Assembly: GCF_002934685.1 (NCBI RefSeq)
Contig: NZ_NKHL01000089.1
Coordinates: 1-64,000 of the forward strand
Source: Pseudomonas bohemica
Lineage (GTDB): Bacteria > Pseudomonadota > Gammaproteobacteria > Pseudomonadales > Pseudomonadaceae
Length of the DNA stretch: 64,000 nucleotides
Direction: 5' to 3'
Below the pieces are notes generated by a model. That model had not been told where the DNA came from and ran no database searches. It worked only from the letters and a program-made list of their open reading frames with translations. The translations under genes and the position numbers were made by a program. This document shows positions 8,425-17,376 of the stretch, one piece after another; position 1 is the first letter of the stretch, and each line of letters starts with the position of its first letter.

Positions 8425-10719
8425 ATGCTGAAGAGTTTTCAGGCCGGTAGTCGGCGCGAGAGTCACGGATCTTTTCGCGTTCAGTCGGGTCTTCGCGCAG
8501 GATTGCTGACGTTGGCGATCGCCTCGGCGTCCATGCTGCACAGCTCCATGGCGGCGGCGCTGGGCCTTGGTGACATCACGTTGCATTCGGCGCTGGGCCA
8601 GCCTTTCAACGCTGACATCGAATTGATCGAAGCAGGCGGTTTGAGCCCTGAAGAGATCGTGGTTACGCTGGCTTCTGCTGAAGCCTTCGCCAAAGCGGGC
8701 GTCGAGCGGGTGTTCTTCCTTAATGACCTGCGTTTCACTCCCGTAATTCGCGGCAGTCGGGCCGTGGTGCATATCGAATCGCACAAGGCGGTCACCGAGC
8801 CGTACATGGACTTCGTGGTGCGTCTTTCACGACCCAACGGCGATCAGCTGCACGAATACACGGTCTTGCTCGACCCGCCCAATTCCCCGGCCGGCCTGGC
8901 TGCGACCCGCAGCCGTGCGCAATCTCCCGCGACCGAGAACAGAGCCCATCAGTCCCGGCTTCCGGTGGCGCCACCCAGGGCGGTGCAGGGCAAGCACTAT
9001 ACCGTCGTCTCCGGCGACACCCTGGCGGGCATCGCGCGCCGGATTCAGGCCCCTGGCAGCAAGACCTCCAGCGCTGAACTGATTAGCGGCATTCAGGCGC
9101 TCAACCCGCAGGCTTTTCCCAACGGTGAACGCAGCCAGCTGAAGGTCGGCCAAAGCCTGTTGTTGCCAGACAACGCCGTCGAGCCCAAGGCCGCTTCGCC
9201 AGCCTCTGCTACTCCTGCGCCGAGTGCTCCTGCATCGGCGCCCGGGCCTGTAACCCCGGTGGCGCCGCCTGGCAATGGTGAGCAACTGATTGCCACGGCG
9301 ATGGAAAACCAGCAACTGACCAAGACCGTCGATGACTTGAAAGGGCAGGTCAGGCAGATCACCGAGGACGACGCGGCCAAGAACAACCAGATCATCGAAT
9401 TGCAGACGCAACTGGCGGAAATGAAGGCGTTGGCCTCCAGCCCGGCGCCCGTGCCTGCGCCGGTCCAGAAAACCGAGCCTGCGGTGGCACCTGTGGCGCC
9501 AACACCTGCGCCAGCACCCGCTGCACCTGTTCAAGATGATGACCTGCCGTGGACGACGATTGTGGCTGGGCTGTTGGTGCTGGTCCTGCTGCTGGCGTTG
9601 GCCTGGTCGGTGCGGCGTAACCGGATCAAGAATCAGTTGGCGCTAGAGCCTGAGCCTGAGCCTGACGAGCCGATCATCAAACCGGCACAGGCGACGGTGA
9701 CCCCGGTATTCGAGGTTCCGGCGGTCACGCCACTCCCGGCCGCCACCGCTACGCCGAGCGCCAGCGCTGCGGCGCCTGCCGGCCAACGTCTGGCGGGTGC
9801 GGCGACGGACGCCCTGGACGGTGCCAGCATCTATATCGCCTATGGCCGATTTGCCGAAGCGCAGGCGATCCTGCGTGAGGCGCTGGATCGCCAACCGCAA
9901 CGTACCGACGTGCGCATGCGCATCCTCGAACTGCTCGGCGAACAGGGCGATGTCGCCGGGTTCGACGAGGAAGAAAAAGTGTTGTTGAACCAGGGCATCG
10001 AGCCGCAGAAATTGCAGGAAATTCGCGCGCGTTATCCGAAGCTCAAACTGGCACATGCGCCGGTGGCTCCTGTACCTGCCGAGGCTCTTTCGGCAATCGC
10101 GCCAGCGGTCGTGACCGGCGCTGCCGTGGTCGGGGCTGCAGCAGCTGAAACAGCGCTCGCCAGTGAACAGACAGCTGCCCAGCTCGATGAAAATACCGCC
10201 GCGTCGCTGAACCCCGATCCGGCCGACGACTTCCAGCTCAACCTCGATGACCTGTCCATGGACGCCGATTGGGATCTGGTCGACCCCTTCGAGAGCACCC
10301 CGGCGCCTCGCAAGCCTGCGCCAGACGCCGAGCCAGAACTGGACCCCACTTTTGCTTCGGACCTGACGCAGCTGCCGGAAGTCTTCGAAATGCCCGAAGA
10401 GCAGTTCCTCAGCGACTTCGCCGAGGATGAAGAGGTGCCAGAGGTCGAGGTGCAGTTCGAGCCGGAGCCTGAGTCCGTTGCGCAGAGCAACAGCGATCTG
10501 ATGGACGATGCCTTCCTCGACAGCTTCATGACCGACGACACCGAATTCGATCTGATGGACCTCGAGGAAGAAGCGCCCTTGAGCAAGATCAACGAAGCGC
10601 AGGTGTTGATCGACGAAGGCAATATCGACGAGGCGCGACGTCTGCTTCAGGAAGTGATCGACGAGTCCGATGACGGCCCGCAGCAGACCGCTCGCGACTT
10701 GCTGGCAGGGCTGGGCTGA
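8425..10719 (+). CDS. FimV-like LysM membrane protein (FimV paralogue)
   Basis: I chose the ATG at 8425 (MLKSFQAGSRRE), preceded by an AAGGG box, because it gives a proper signal region (LLTLAIASASMLHSSMAAA). An earlier in-frame start at 8239 would overlap the marR gene. The 764 residues show a conserved FimV N-terminal domain (LGLGDITLHSALGQPFNADIEL), a LysM peptidoglycan-binding domain (about 191-248), a proline/alanine-rich linker, a coiled coil, a single membrane helix (about 376-396), a TPR-like cytoplasmic part (about 461-512) and the FimV C-terminal domain (about 721-764, AQVLIDEGNIDEARRLL). FimV links the cell wall to polar assembly of type IV pili and secretion machinery. The canonical fimV lies elsewhere in Pseudomonas, near truA, so this is most likely a paralogue. 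It leads a tight three-gene cluster. Confidence 0.85.
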   Translation: MLKSFQAGSRRESHGSFRVQSGLRAGLLTLAIASASMLHSSMAAALGLGDITLHSALGQPFNADIELIEAGGLSPEEIVVTLASAEAFAKAGVERVFFLNDLRFTPVIRGSRAVVHIESHKAVTEPYMDFVVRLSRPNGDQLHEYTVLLDPPNSPAGLAATRSRAQSPATENRAHQSRLPVAPPRAVQGKHYTVVSGDTLAGIARRIQAPGSKTSSAELISGIQALNPQAFPNGERSQLKVGQSLLLPDNAVEPKAASPASATPAPSAPASAPGPVTPVAPPGNGEQLIATAMENQQLTKTVDDLKGQVRQITEDDAAKNNQIIELQTQLAEMKALASSPAPVPAPVQKTEPAVAPVAPTPAPAPAAPVQDDDLPWTTIVAGLLVLVLLLALAWSVRRNRIKNQLALEPEPEPDEPIIKPAQATVTPVFEVPAVTPLPAATATPSASAAAPAGQRLAGAATDALDGASIYIAYGRFAEAQAILREALDRQPQRTDVRMRILELLGEQGDVAGFDEEEKVLLNQGIEPQKLQEIRARYPKLKLAHAPVAPVPAEALSAIAPAVVTGAAVVGAAAAETALASEQTAAQLDENTAASLNPDPADDFQLNLDDLSMDADWDLVDPFESTPAPRKPAPDAEPELDPTFASDLTQLPEVFEMPEEQFLSDFAEDEEVPEVEVQFEPEPESVAQSNSDLMDDAFLDSFMTDDTEFDLMDLEEEAPLSKINEAQVLIDEGNIDEARRLLQEVIDESDDGPQQTARDLLAGLG

Positions 10720-10722
10720 TCC

Positions 10723-11022
10723 ATGAATGCCAAGGCGCAAATCACCATCACCTATTGCACGCAGTGCCAATGGTTGCTGCGTGCCGCCTGGCTGGCCCAG
10801 GAACTGCTCAGCACCTTCGGCGACGATCTGGGCAAGGTGTCGCTGGTGCCCGGAACTGGTGGCGTGTTCCGCATTACCTGTGATGACGTGCAGATATGGG
10901 AACGCAAGGCCGATGGCGGTTTTCCCGAAGCCAAGGTGCTGAAACAGCGGGTCCGCGACCGGATCGATCCCGAGCGCGATCTCGGGCATAACGATCGCGG
11001 TGCCAGTCCGGGCGTGGACTGA
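10723..11022 (+). CDS. SelT/SelW/SelH (Rdx) family thioredoxin-fold protein
   Basis: 99 residues. The N-terminal ITYCTQCQWLLRAAWLAQELL carries the CxxC redox motif (Cys12, Cys15) and the first helix of the Rdx family. Further on are GTGGVFRI and the family's conserved ending GGFPEAKVLKQRVRDRI. These are cysteine-containing relatives of selenoprotein W, presumed to be small cytoplasmic oxidoreductases, with no defined bacterial substrate. The gene starts 3 bases after the FimV-like stop codon and ends 3 bases before the bestrophin-like gene, so it is almost certainly in one operon with both. Confidence 0.88.
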   Translation: MNAKAQITITYCTQCQWLLRAAWLAQELLSTFGDDLGKVSLVPGTGGVFRITCDDVQIWERKADGGFPEAKVLKQRVRDRIDPERDLGHNDRGASPGVD

Positions 11023-11025
11023 GTC

Positions 11026-11925
11026 ATGATCGTTCGACCTCATCCCAATCTGCTTAATGTCCTGCTCGCACTGAAGGGCTCGATTGCCCGGCGTATCGCG
11101 TTGCGCGCGGTGATGGTGACGTTGCTGGCGGCGTTCATCGTGCTGATCGAGAGCCTGCACCCGGATTACTTCGCCAAGGTCAGCGCTACGCCTTTCACCT
11201 TGCTGGGTTTATCCCTGTCGATCTTCATGAGCTTTCGCAACAACGCCTGTTACGACCGCTGGTATGAAGCCCGCAAGGCCTGGGGCGATGTGATCACTGA
11301 AACCCGGTCGATCATTCGCGAAACTCAGGTGATCAAGGACGAGGCGGTACGTAGCAGCATCCTGCGCGATCTGTGCGGCTTTGCCCACGCGCTGAATGCC
11401 ACCCTGCGCCGCCAGGATGTGCAAAACGCCGCGCAGCCCTGGGTGAGTCATTTGCCGCCTGCCGAGAGCGCCAATTTTTGCGACAGGGTCCTGCGCGAAA
11501 TAGGTCGGCAGTGCTCGCAGGCCACTGAAAACGAGCAGATCAACGAGTGGCGCTACATGCTGTTGGCCAATCATCTGAGTGCGCTGAGCCGGGTCGTGAC
11601 CACCTGCGACCGCATCAAGCACACCCCGTTGCCGTTCCCGTATACCTTGCTGTTGCATCGCACGATTTACTTGTTCTGCATTCTTCTGCCCTTCGCCATG
11701 GCCGAACCGCTGGGCTGGATGACGCCGTTGTTCATGGCCATTGTCAGCTACACCTTCTTCGGCCTGGATGCCATCGGCAACGAACTGGAAGACCCCTTCG
11801 GCTACGACGAAAACGACCTGCCGCTGGATGCGCTGGTGCGGGTCGTCGAGCGCGATGTGCTCGATGCGCTGGGCGTGCAGCCACTGCCGCCGCTGCTGGA
11901 GCCGGTGGAGTTTGTGCTGACCTGA
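11026..11925 (+). CDS. Bestrophin-like (RFP-TM) membrane channel protein
   Basis: 299 residues with the bacterial bestrophin pattern: an N-terminal membrane helix (RAVMVTLLAAFIVLIESL), then the signature FTLLGLSLSIFMSFRNNACYDRWYEARKAWG, a long helical middle part, a second hydrophobic pair (TIYLFCILLPFAMAEPLGW and PLFMAIVSYTFFGLDAIG) and the acidic ELEDPFGYDENDLPLD motif. Bacterial homologues form pentameric ion channels; the Klebsiella one is cation-selective. It is the third gene of the FimV-like cluster, 3 bases after the SelW-type gene. The reason for the association is not known. Confidence 0.88.
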   Translation: MIVRPHPNLLNVLLALKGSIARRIALRAVMVTLLAAFIVLIESLHPDYFAKVSATPFTLLGLSLSIFMSFRNNACYDRWYEARKAWGDVITETRSIIRETQVIKDEAVRSSILRDLCGFAHALNATLRRQDVQNAAQPWVSHLPPAESANFCDRVLREIGRQCSQATENEQINEWRYMLLANHLSALSRVVTTCDRIKHTPLPFPYTLLLHRTIYLFCILLPFAMAEPLGWMTPLFMAIVSYTFFGLDAIGNELEDPFGYDENDLPLDALVRVVERDVLDALGVQPLPPLLEPVEFVLT

Positions 11926-12045
11926 AACTGCAATGCTCGTGATGCTGGCCGGATCGACGTCGCCACCCGCTAGCATCGCTACTGGCCTTTCTTGGCGACT
12001 CGGCCTAAACAACTCAAATTCTACCCGGCCTGCTGTACCAGTATG

Positions 12046-12102
12046 CCTTGCCGGCGGTGTCATCCAATCACCGCCTTCGGCAGCGGTGATCCCGCGGAAC
12101 AA
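12046..12102. repeat. Degenerate REP copy (CTTGCCGGCGGTG type)
   Basis: CCTTGCCGGCGGTG and an inverted arm ending ACCGC belong to a second REP type seen again at 13610, 27604 and 29686. It lies in the 220-base convergent gap between the bestrophin-like and Mpo1-like genes. Nothing else was found there. Confidence 0.5.
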
Positions 12103-12145
12103 CGCGTTCGAGAATCACACCATAAGCCAAATTGATGAGCGGGTA

Positions 12146-12457
12146 TCAGAACTGCACTTTGCCGGTCAGCATGTCCCGGTACATCACGAAATCGCCCAGC
12201 AGGCTGTAGAACGGATGCTTGAATGTGGCCGGTCGATTCTTCTCGAAGAAGAAATGCCCAACCCAAGCGAACGTATAGCCTGCCAGCGGCAGAACCCACA
12301 GCAGCAGCCAGTTGGCGCTCAATACAGCGGTCGCCATGATCAGCAGCACCAGCGTGGTGCCAATGAAGTGCAGACGACGACACGTGCTGTCCCGGTGCTC
12401 TTGCAGGTAATAGGGATAGAAGTCGGCAAAACCTTCGAACGTCCTGACGTTAGCCAC
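12146..12457 (-). CDS. Mpo1-like (DUF962) membrane protein
   Basis: I place the start at GTG 12457 with GAGAAG upstream, giving 103 residues (ANVRTFEGFADFYPYYLQEH). Reading from an ATG further upstream adds a tail unlike the family. The signature YYLQEHRDSTCRRLHFIGT, two membrane helices, then GHFFFEKNRPATFKHPFYSLLGD match the DUF962/Mpo1 family. Yeast Mpo1 is an iron-dependent dioxygenase acting on 2-hydroxy fatty acids, and the conserved His residues here fit that, though the bacterial substrate is unproven. It is divergent from the AraC-type gene. Confidence 0.8.
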   Translation of the reverse strand: MANVRTFEGFADFYPYYLQEHRDSTCRRLHFIGTTLVLLIMATAVLSANWLLLWVLPLAGYTFAWVGHFFFEKNRPATFKHPFYSLLGDFVMYRDMLTGKVQF

Positions 12458-12590
12458 AGCGGTCTTCTCTTGTAGGTTTAATGCCCCTGAGTCTAGCCGA
12501 GCACCCCCGGCAGGCAGTGACAATGGGTGCCAACGTAGTATCCTTCGGCTATCAGTCGCAGGGGGTGACTGGCGCAAACCAGAAGTAGCC

Positions 12591-13598
12591 ATGGAAAAAA
12601 CCACTTCTTCAAGCTGGGCGATGGGGATCGTCAAATCCCTTGAAATGGATGGCCTGGACTGCCGGGCATTGTTCAAGGAATTAGGCCTGGTGTATGCCGA
12701 TCTGGAGAACCCTGACGCACGCTTCCCGCAGGACTCGATGACCCGGCTCTGGACCCGTGCAGTGGAGTTGTCCGGCAACCCGGCGGTCGGGTTGAACATG
12801 GCTCGGGTGGTGCGCCCGGCGTCTTTCAGCGTGGCAGGCTACGCCTTGATGTCCAGCCGCACACTGAAAGAGGGCCTGGAACGACTGGTACGTTATCAGC
12901 GCATCATTGCCGACAGTGCCGATCTGAGCTTCCAACTCCTCCCTGAGGGCTATGCGCTGATTCTGACAGTGCATGGCGATCTTTTACCGCCGACGCGGCA
13001 GAGCGCCGAGGCCTCTCTAGCATTCGCACTGGCCTTCTGCGGCTGGCTGACCGGACGTCCGCTGCATCCGCGTCAGGTGCTGATCCAGGGCGATCAGCCG
13101 AAGAACGTCGAGCCCTACAAAAAGTTTTTCCACGCGCCGCTGACGTTCAACGCCTCTCACGACGGGCTGGTGTTCGAACGCGCCGACATGGAAGCGCCGC
13201 TGCCCACGGCGGACGAGGCGATGGCCAAGCTGCATGACCGTTTTGCCGGAGAGTTTCTCGCGCGCTTCAACAGCAATCGGGTGACTCATCAGGCTCGACA
13301 GGTGCTGTGCCGGTTGCTGCCGCAAGGCGAACCCAAGCGCGAAGCCGTGGCCCAGAGCCTGCACCTGTCGCAGCGCACCTTGCAGCGTCGGTTGCAGGAA
13401 GAGGGCACCAGCTTTCAGACCCTGCTCGACGACACCCGGCGCGAGCTGGCCGAACAGTACCTGGCGCAGCCGCAGATGACCTTGCTGGAAATCGCGTACC
13501 TGTTGGGTTTTGCCGATCCGAGCAATTTCTTTCGAGCCTTTCGACGCTGGTTCGACGAGACGCCGGGTGAGTATCGGTTGCGCAAGGGGCTGGAATAA
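12591..13598 (+). CDS. AraC-family transcriptional regulator (OruR/Arg-box type N-terminus)
   Basis: 335 residues. The N-terminal two thirds match the Arabinose_bd-type sensor domain ([17 protein letters not shown], then [27 protein letters not shown]). The C-terminal 100 residues are a double helix-turn-helix ([20 protein letters not shown] and [30 protein letters not shown]). The ligand is unknown. Relatives in Pseudomonas control amino-acid or fatty-acid metabolism. The divergent neighbour is the Mpo1-like gene, with 133 bases between, and could be a target. Downstream is a REP and the convergent trkH. Confidence 0.88.
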   Translation: [335 protein letters not shown]

Positions 13599-13609
13599 CG
13601 CCGATATTC

Positions 13610-13682
13610 CTGCAACGCGGTTTGCCGGTGGTAGCGATTTCGAAAACGCCACCGCCGGCGAGCCGGACTGCTACAGGGTTCA
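13610..13682. repeat. REP pair, second family (GGTTTGCCGGTGGTAGCG type)
   Basis: Inverted arms GGTTTGCCGGTGG and CCACCGCCGGCGAGCC flank GATTTCGAAAAC. It lies between the convergent AraC-type gene and trkH. Confidence 0.7.
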
Positions 13683-13697
13683 CCGTTCGTCGGTGTA

Positions 13698-15152
13698 TCA
13701 ATGCCGCCAAAACGCCGGAATGCACAGCACCAGCACTGTGATGATTTCCAGCCGCCCCAACAGCATCCCCACCGAAAGAATCCACTTCGCGGCATCTGGC
13801 AAGCTCGAGAAATTGCCCGCCGGGCCGATAGTTTCACCCAGTCCCGGACCGACACCTGACACCGTACTCGCAGCGCCGGTCAGCGCGGTCATCCAGTCCA
13901 GCCCCAACAACGAAAGCAGCAACGCGATCAGGCAGATCGTGAACGTGAAAAAGAACGAAAAGGTCAGAATAGAGCGCACGATCTCTTCATCCAGACGATG
14001 GCCGTTGTACTTCTGCTTGATCACCGCCCGAGGGTGAATCAGCTGATTGAGGTTGGCCTTGAGCAGGATGTAGGCCACCTGAAACCGGAACACTTTGACC
14101 CCGCCCGCCGTTGAGCCGGAGCAGCCACCGATGAAGCCCAGATAAAAGAAAAACATCAGGGCGAAATTGCCCCAAAGGCTGTAGTCGCCCAAGGCAAAGC
14201 CGGTGGTGGTGATCACCGAGGTGACGTTCAGCGCCACATGTCGCAACGCGTCGTACCACGGCAGATTGGTCGTCGCCCAGTACCAGACCGTCATCACCAG
14301 CCAGGTCACCAGCAGCAGGCCGATGAAACCCTGCACCTGCTGATCCTTGATCAGCGCCTGACGATGGCCGCGCAGGGTGGCGACATAAAGCGTAAACGGC
14401 AGACTGCCGAGAATCATCATCACGATTGCCACCCAGTGCACCGCCGGTTGCGGCCACTTGGCGAGGGACTGATCGGAGGTGGAAAAGCCGCCGGTGGAGA
14501 TCGCCGACATCGCGTGGTTGATCGCATCGAACAGGCTCATGCCGGCCCACCAGAACGCGACGCTGCCCAGCACCGTGAAGCCGACGTACACCAGCACGAT
14601 GAACTTGGCGACCATGTGCGAGCGCGGCATGACCTTTTCCGAGCGGTCCGATGATTCGGTCTGAAACAGGCGCATCCCGCCGATACGCAGCAGCGGCAGG
14701 ATCGCCACCGCCATACCGATGAAGCCGATGCCACCGAGCCAGTGCAGCAGGGAGCGCCAGATGAGGATACCCGGCGACATCTTGTCCAGCCCACTGAGCA
14801 CCGTGGAGCCGGTGGCGGTGATGCCGGACATGCTCTCGAAGAACGAGTCGGTGTAGCTGATGTGCTGGGTCAGCAGGAAGGGCAGCGCAGAGAACACACA
14901 GACCACGACCCAACTGCTGACGGTCAGCAGGTACATGTCCCGTGGCCGCAGATGTACATGTTCCGGACGGCCCCGACCTACCAGCGCCAGGCCCGCGATG
15001 AAGGTAATCATGCTCGACCAGAGAAATGATGGCATGTCGCCGGTGCGGTCGAAGATCAGCAGCGTGGCCATGGGCACGACCATGGCGATGGCCAGGGTGA
15101 TGAGGAAGATGCCGATAATGAAACCGATGATGCGGAGAGTCGGCAACGCCAT
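13698..15152 (-). CDS. trkH: TrkH-type potassium uptake protein
   Basis: From the ATG at 15152 (MALPTLRIIGFIIGIFLITLA) the protein has 484 residues, the usual TrkH size; earlier in-frame ATGs add a non-hydrophobic tail. Ten or more membrane segments are evident. The four pore loops of the Trk/Ktr/HKT superfamily can be followed, including ESMSGITATGSTVLSG, AMSAISTGGFSTSDQS, SVITTTGFALGDYSLW and AASTVSGVGPGLGETIGP. It would be the K+-conducting subunit in the inner membrane; the NAD-binding TrkA partner is encoded elsewhere. Its start faces the nitroreductase gene, and a GTAAA-N5-GTAAA sequence sits 48 bases upstream. Confidence 0.93.
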   Translation of the reverse strand: MALPTLRIIGFIIGIFLITLAIAMVVPMATLLIFDRTGDMPSFLWSSMITFIAGLALVGRGRPEHVHLRPRDMYLLTVSSWVVVCVFSALPFLLTQHISYTDSFFESMSGITATGSTVLSGLDKMSPGILIWRSLLHWLGGIGFIGMAVAILPLLRIGGMRLFQTESSDRSEKVMPRSHMVAKFIVLVYVGFTVLGSVAFWWAGMSLFDAINHAMSAISTGGFSTSDQSLAKWPQPAVHWVAIVMMILGSLPFTLYVATLRGHRQALIKDQQVQGFIGLLLVTWLVMTVWYWATTNLPWYDALRHVALNVTSVITTTGFALGDYSLWGNFALMFFFYLGFIGGCSGSTAGGVKVFRFQVAYILLKANLNQLIHPRAVIKQKYNGHRLDEEIVRSILTFSFFFTFTICLIALLLSLLGLDWMTALTGAASTVSGVGPGLGETIGPAGNFSSLPDAAKWILSVGMLLGRLEIITVLVLCIPAFWRH

Positions 15153-15199
15153 GCAGTCGCTCTGATCAGGTAGTGGAAAGCCGCTCATTCTACCCGTGG

Positions 15200-15214
15200 G
15201 TAAAGGCAAGTAAA
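15200..15214 (+). promoter_or_regulatory. CpxR-type box GTAAA-N5-GTAAA between trkH and nitroreductase gene
   Basis: GTAAA-GGCAA-GTAAA equals the E. coli CpxR consensus in sequence and spacing. It is 48 bases upstream of trkH (minus strand) and 112 bases upstream of the nitroreductase start. A cpxR homologue lies 3 kb away. Functional use is inference. Confidence 0.5.
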
Positions 15215-15326
15215 CCGAAGCCCTTTCCGGTTGTCGTGTAAGTAATTGCCCTTGTCGCTCGTTATTGAAGTTCAAGAAGACGTTTGGGGCACTACAATGG
15301 CCCATCAATTTTCAGGAGACCTTTCC

Positions 15327-15887
15327 ATGGAAGCGCTTGATGTACTGCTCAATCGCGTGTCCGTCCCTCGACTGATCGAACCGGCACCGGATGCCGCCCA
15401 GCGTGAAATTCTCTTCGGCGCGGCCTTGCGTGCGCCCGATCATGGCGCCTTGCGGCCCTATCGTTTTCTCACCGTCGAAGGCGAGGCGCGTAACAGGATG
15501 GGCGAGCTGCTGGCGCAGGCGTTGATCGAAAGCGGCGGCGGGGCGGATGAGAAGGCGTTGGAGAAAGCGCGTTTGGGCCCGTTGCGTGCGCCGCTGGTGG
15601 TAGTGGTCATCGCGAAGCTGACGGATCACTTCAAGGTGCCGAAGAAAGAACAGCTCATCACCGCAGGTTGCGCGGCTCATGGCGTGCTGTTGGCGGCCTA
15701 TGCGTTGGGCGTTGGCGCGGTATGGCGCACGGGTGAACTGTCCTGTTCGACCCACGTCGCCCAGGGATTGGGCCTGGCGGCCGATGAACAGGTGATCGCC
15801 TTCCTGTACCTTGGCACGCCACAGAATCCACCGCGTGTGGCTGCGAAGCCGGATGTCCCGGATTTTGTCAGTGAGTGGCGCGGGTAA
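15327..15887 (+). CDS. Nitroreductase family protein (YdjA-like)
   Basis: The start at 15327 (MEALDVLLNRVSVPRLIEPAP) has CAGGAGA just upstream and gives 186 residues, typical for the family. The FMN-binding motifs are visible: NRVSVPRL near the start, RAPDHGALRPYRFLTVEG, the hydrophobic AAHGVLLAAYALGVGAVWRTGEL, and the C-terminal LYLGTPQNPP. This family comprises small FMN-dependent NAD(P)H oxidoreductases. The natural substrate of YdjA-type members is unknown. It is a single gene divergent from trkH, with a REPIN directly downstream. Confidence 0.88.
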   Translation: MEALDVLLNRVSVPRLIEPAPDAAQREILFGAALRAPDHGALRPYRFLTVEGEARNRMGELLAQALIESGGGADEKALEKARLGPLRAPLVVVVIAKLTDHFKVPKKEQLITAGCAAHGVLLAAYALGVGAVWRTGELSCSTHVAQGLGLAADEQVIAFLYLGTPQNPPRVAAKPDVPDFVSEWRG

Positions 15888-15900
15888 GGGTGATTTGACT

Positions 15901-15992
15901 GCAGGAGCGCGCTTGCCCGCGATATTGCAGTGCGTCTGTCAACATAGGTGCGACTGATATAACGCAATCGCGGGCAAGCGCGCTTTTACAGG
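15901..15992. repeat. REPIN (GGAGCGCGCTTGCCCGCGAT type)
   Basis: Arm GCAGGAGCGCGCTTGCCCGC at 15901 is mirrored by GCGGGCAAGCGCGC at about 15970-15983. It lies between the convergent nitroreductase gene and cpxA. Confidence 0.88.
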
Positions 15993-16001
15993 GGTTAGGC
16001 G

Positions 16002-17330
16002 TCAGGCACTGGTTTCGCGTGGCACAACGATGCTGGCGATGAACCCGCCCCGTGGGTGATTTTCCAACAGCAGATGCCCGCCGTGCTTCTCGGCAGCGCG
16101 CTTGGCGATGGCCAGGCCCAGGCCATAACCCGGCGCGGTCTGATTCGGCGCGCGGTAGAAGGGTTCACCCAACTGCGCAAGATGCTCCGCGCTCACGCCC
16201 GGACCATGATCGCGCACACTGACGAACAGGTCGCCGCCTTCACGGCGCGCACTGAGTTCGATTGGCTGGCCCGGCGGATTGAAGCGCAGAGCATTACGCA
16301 GCAGGTTATCCAGCGCACGCTCCAGCACATTCGGCCAGCCTTGCAGTTGAACCCCCGGTTGCGACTCGACCTCGATGGTCTGCTCGGTGCCGCCCATCTC
16401 GGTTTCGGCCTTGAGGTGATGCAACAGCCCCGGCAAGTCAATCGGCGTCGCGCTGCCCATGTCGGCGTCCAGCCGTGCCAGGGCCAGAATTTCACTGATC
16501 AATTCTTCCAGCCGGTCGCACTCGCGCGTCAGGCGCGGCCAGAGTTTTTCCCGCTCCGCAGGCCCGGCGCGCTCGGCCAGCGCCAGCGCGATACGCAGCC
16601 GCGCCAGGGGTGAACGCAGTTCGTGGGAGACATCGCGCAACAGCTGGCGCTGGCTGCCAATCAAACTCTGCAGGCGCGCGCCCATGCGGTTGAAGTCGTT
16701 GGCCAGCACGCCGAATTCGTCGCGACGATTGGCCAGTTGCGCCAGGCTGTTCTGTTGATAGGTGGTCTGGCCAAGGTCGTGTACCGCGCCACGCAGACGG
16801 CTTAAGGGGCGGGTGATCGACAGGGTCACCAGCAGGCTGAACAAGGTCAGGACCACCAGCGCGATACCCAGTGCGCTAAATGGCCAGAGCAGGCTTTCCC
16901 GGTGCCACGCATCCAGTTCCGGATGGGGAATGCGATAGATCAGCAGATAGGTTTCGCTGGTTTTCGGGCTGGTGTATTCAGCAGTCAGGCGTCGCCATGG
17001 TAATGGTCGAGTGTCGTCCTGCTGACGCTCCTCGAACGCTGCAGCGCGAGGTGGAAAGGTGCCTGGAACGATCGCTTCACCGCTATCGTTCAGGACCTGA
17101 ACATCAATATGGTATTTGCGCTTGAGATCCTGCAGAAACTCCTGCGCCGGCCCTTCGCCCTGATTCTCATAAAGCTGCGTCCACTTCTGCGGCAGGTTGT
17201 GCAGGCCGGGATGGCGACTGAGGATCCAGGCGTCCTGATTGAGCATGTGCCCAAGCAGAATCGACAGACCTGCCACCAACGCGATCGCGAGCCAGAAGCT
17301 CGCCAGAATTCGCCAGAACAATGAACGCAC
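16002..17330 (-). CDS. cpxA: Sensor histidine kinase, CpxA-like
   Basis: 442 residues. First membrane helix about 8-29, a periplasmic sensor of some 120 residues, second helix about 148-172, a HAMP linker, the H box LLRDVSHELRSPLARLR with phosphorylated His236, and the ATPase boxes LRNALRFNPPG, VRDHGPGVS and GYGLGLAIAKR. Together with the CpxR-like regulator and the intervening CpxP-like gene it would sense misfolded envelope proteins or membrane stress and phosphorylate CpxR. The gene starts 105 bases after the CpxP-like stop codon, past a strong hairpin, so its expression may be reduced relative to cpxP. The periplasmic domain is not obviously like the enterobacterial one, so CpxA is partly assigned by context. 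Confidence 0.87.
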   Translation of the reverse strand: MRSLFWRILASFWLAIALVAGLSILLGHMLNQDAWILSRHPGLHNLPQKWTQLYENQGEGPAQEFLQDLKRKYHIDVQVLNDSGEAIVPGTFPPRAAAFEERQQDDTRPLPWRRLTAEYTSPKTSETYLLIYRIPHPELDAWHRESLLWPFSALGIALVVLTLFSLLVTLSITRPLSRLRGAVHDLGQTTYQQNSLAQLANRRDEFGVLANDFNRMGARLQSLIGSQRQLLRDVSHELRSPLARLRIALALAERAGPAEREKLWPRLTRECDRLEELISEILALARLDADMGSATPIDLPGLLHHLKAETEMGGTEQTIEVESQPGVQLQGWPNVLERALDNLLRNALRFNPPGQPIELSARREGGDLFVSVRDHGPGVSAEHLAQLGEPFYRAPNQTAPGYGLGLAIAKRAAEKHGGHLLLENHPRGGFIASIVVPRETSA

Positions 17331-17376
17331 GTGAAGCCCTCAATCCGACCCTTGAATCAGGCCTTAAACATAAAAT

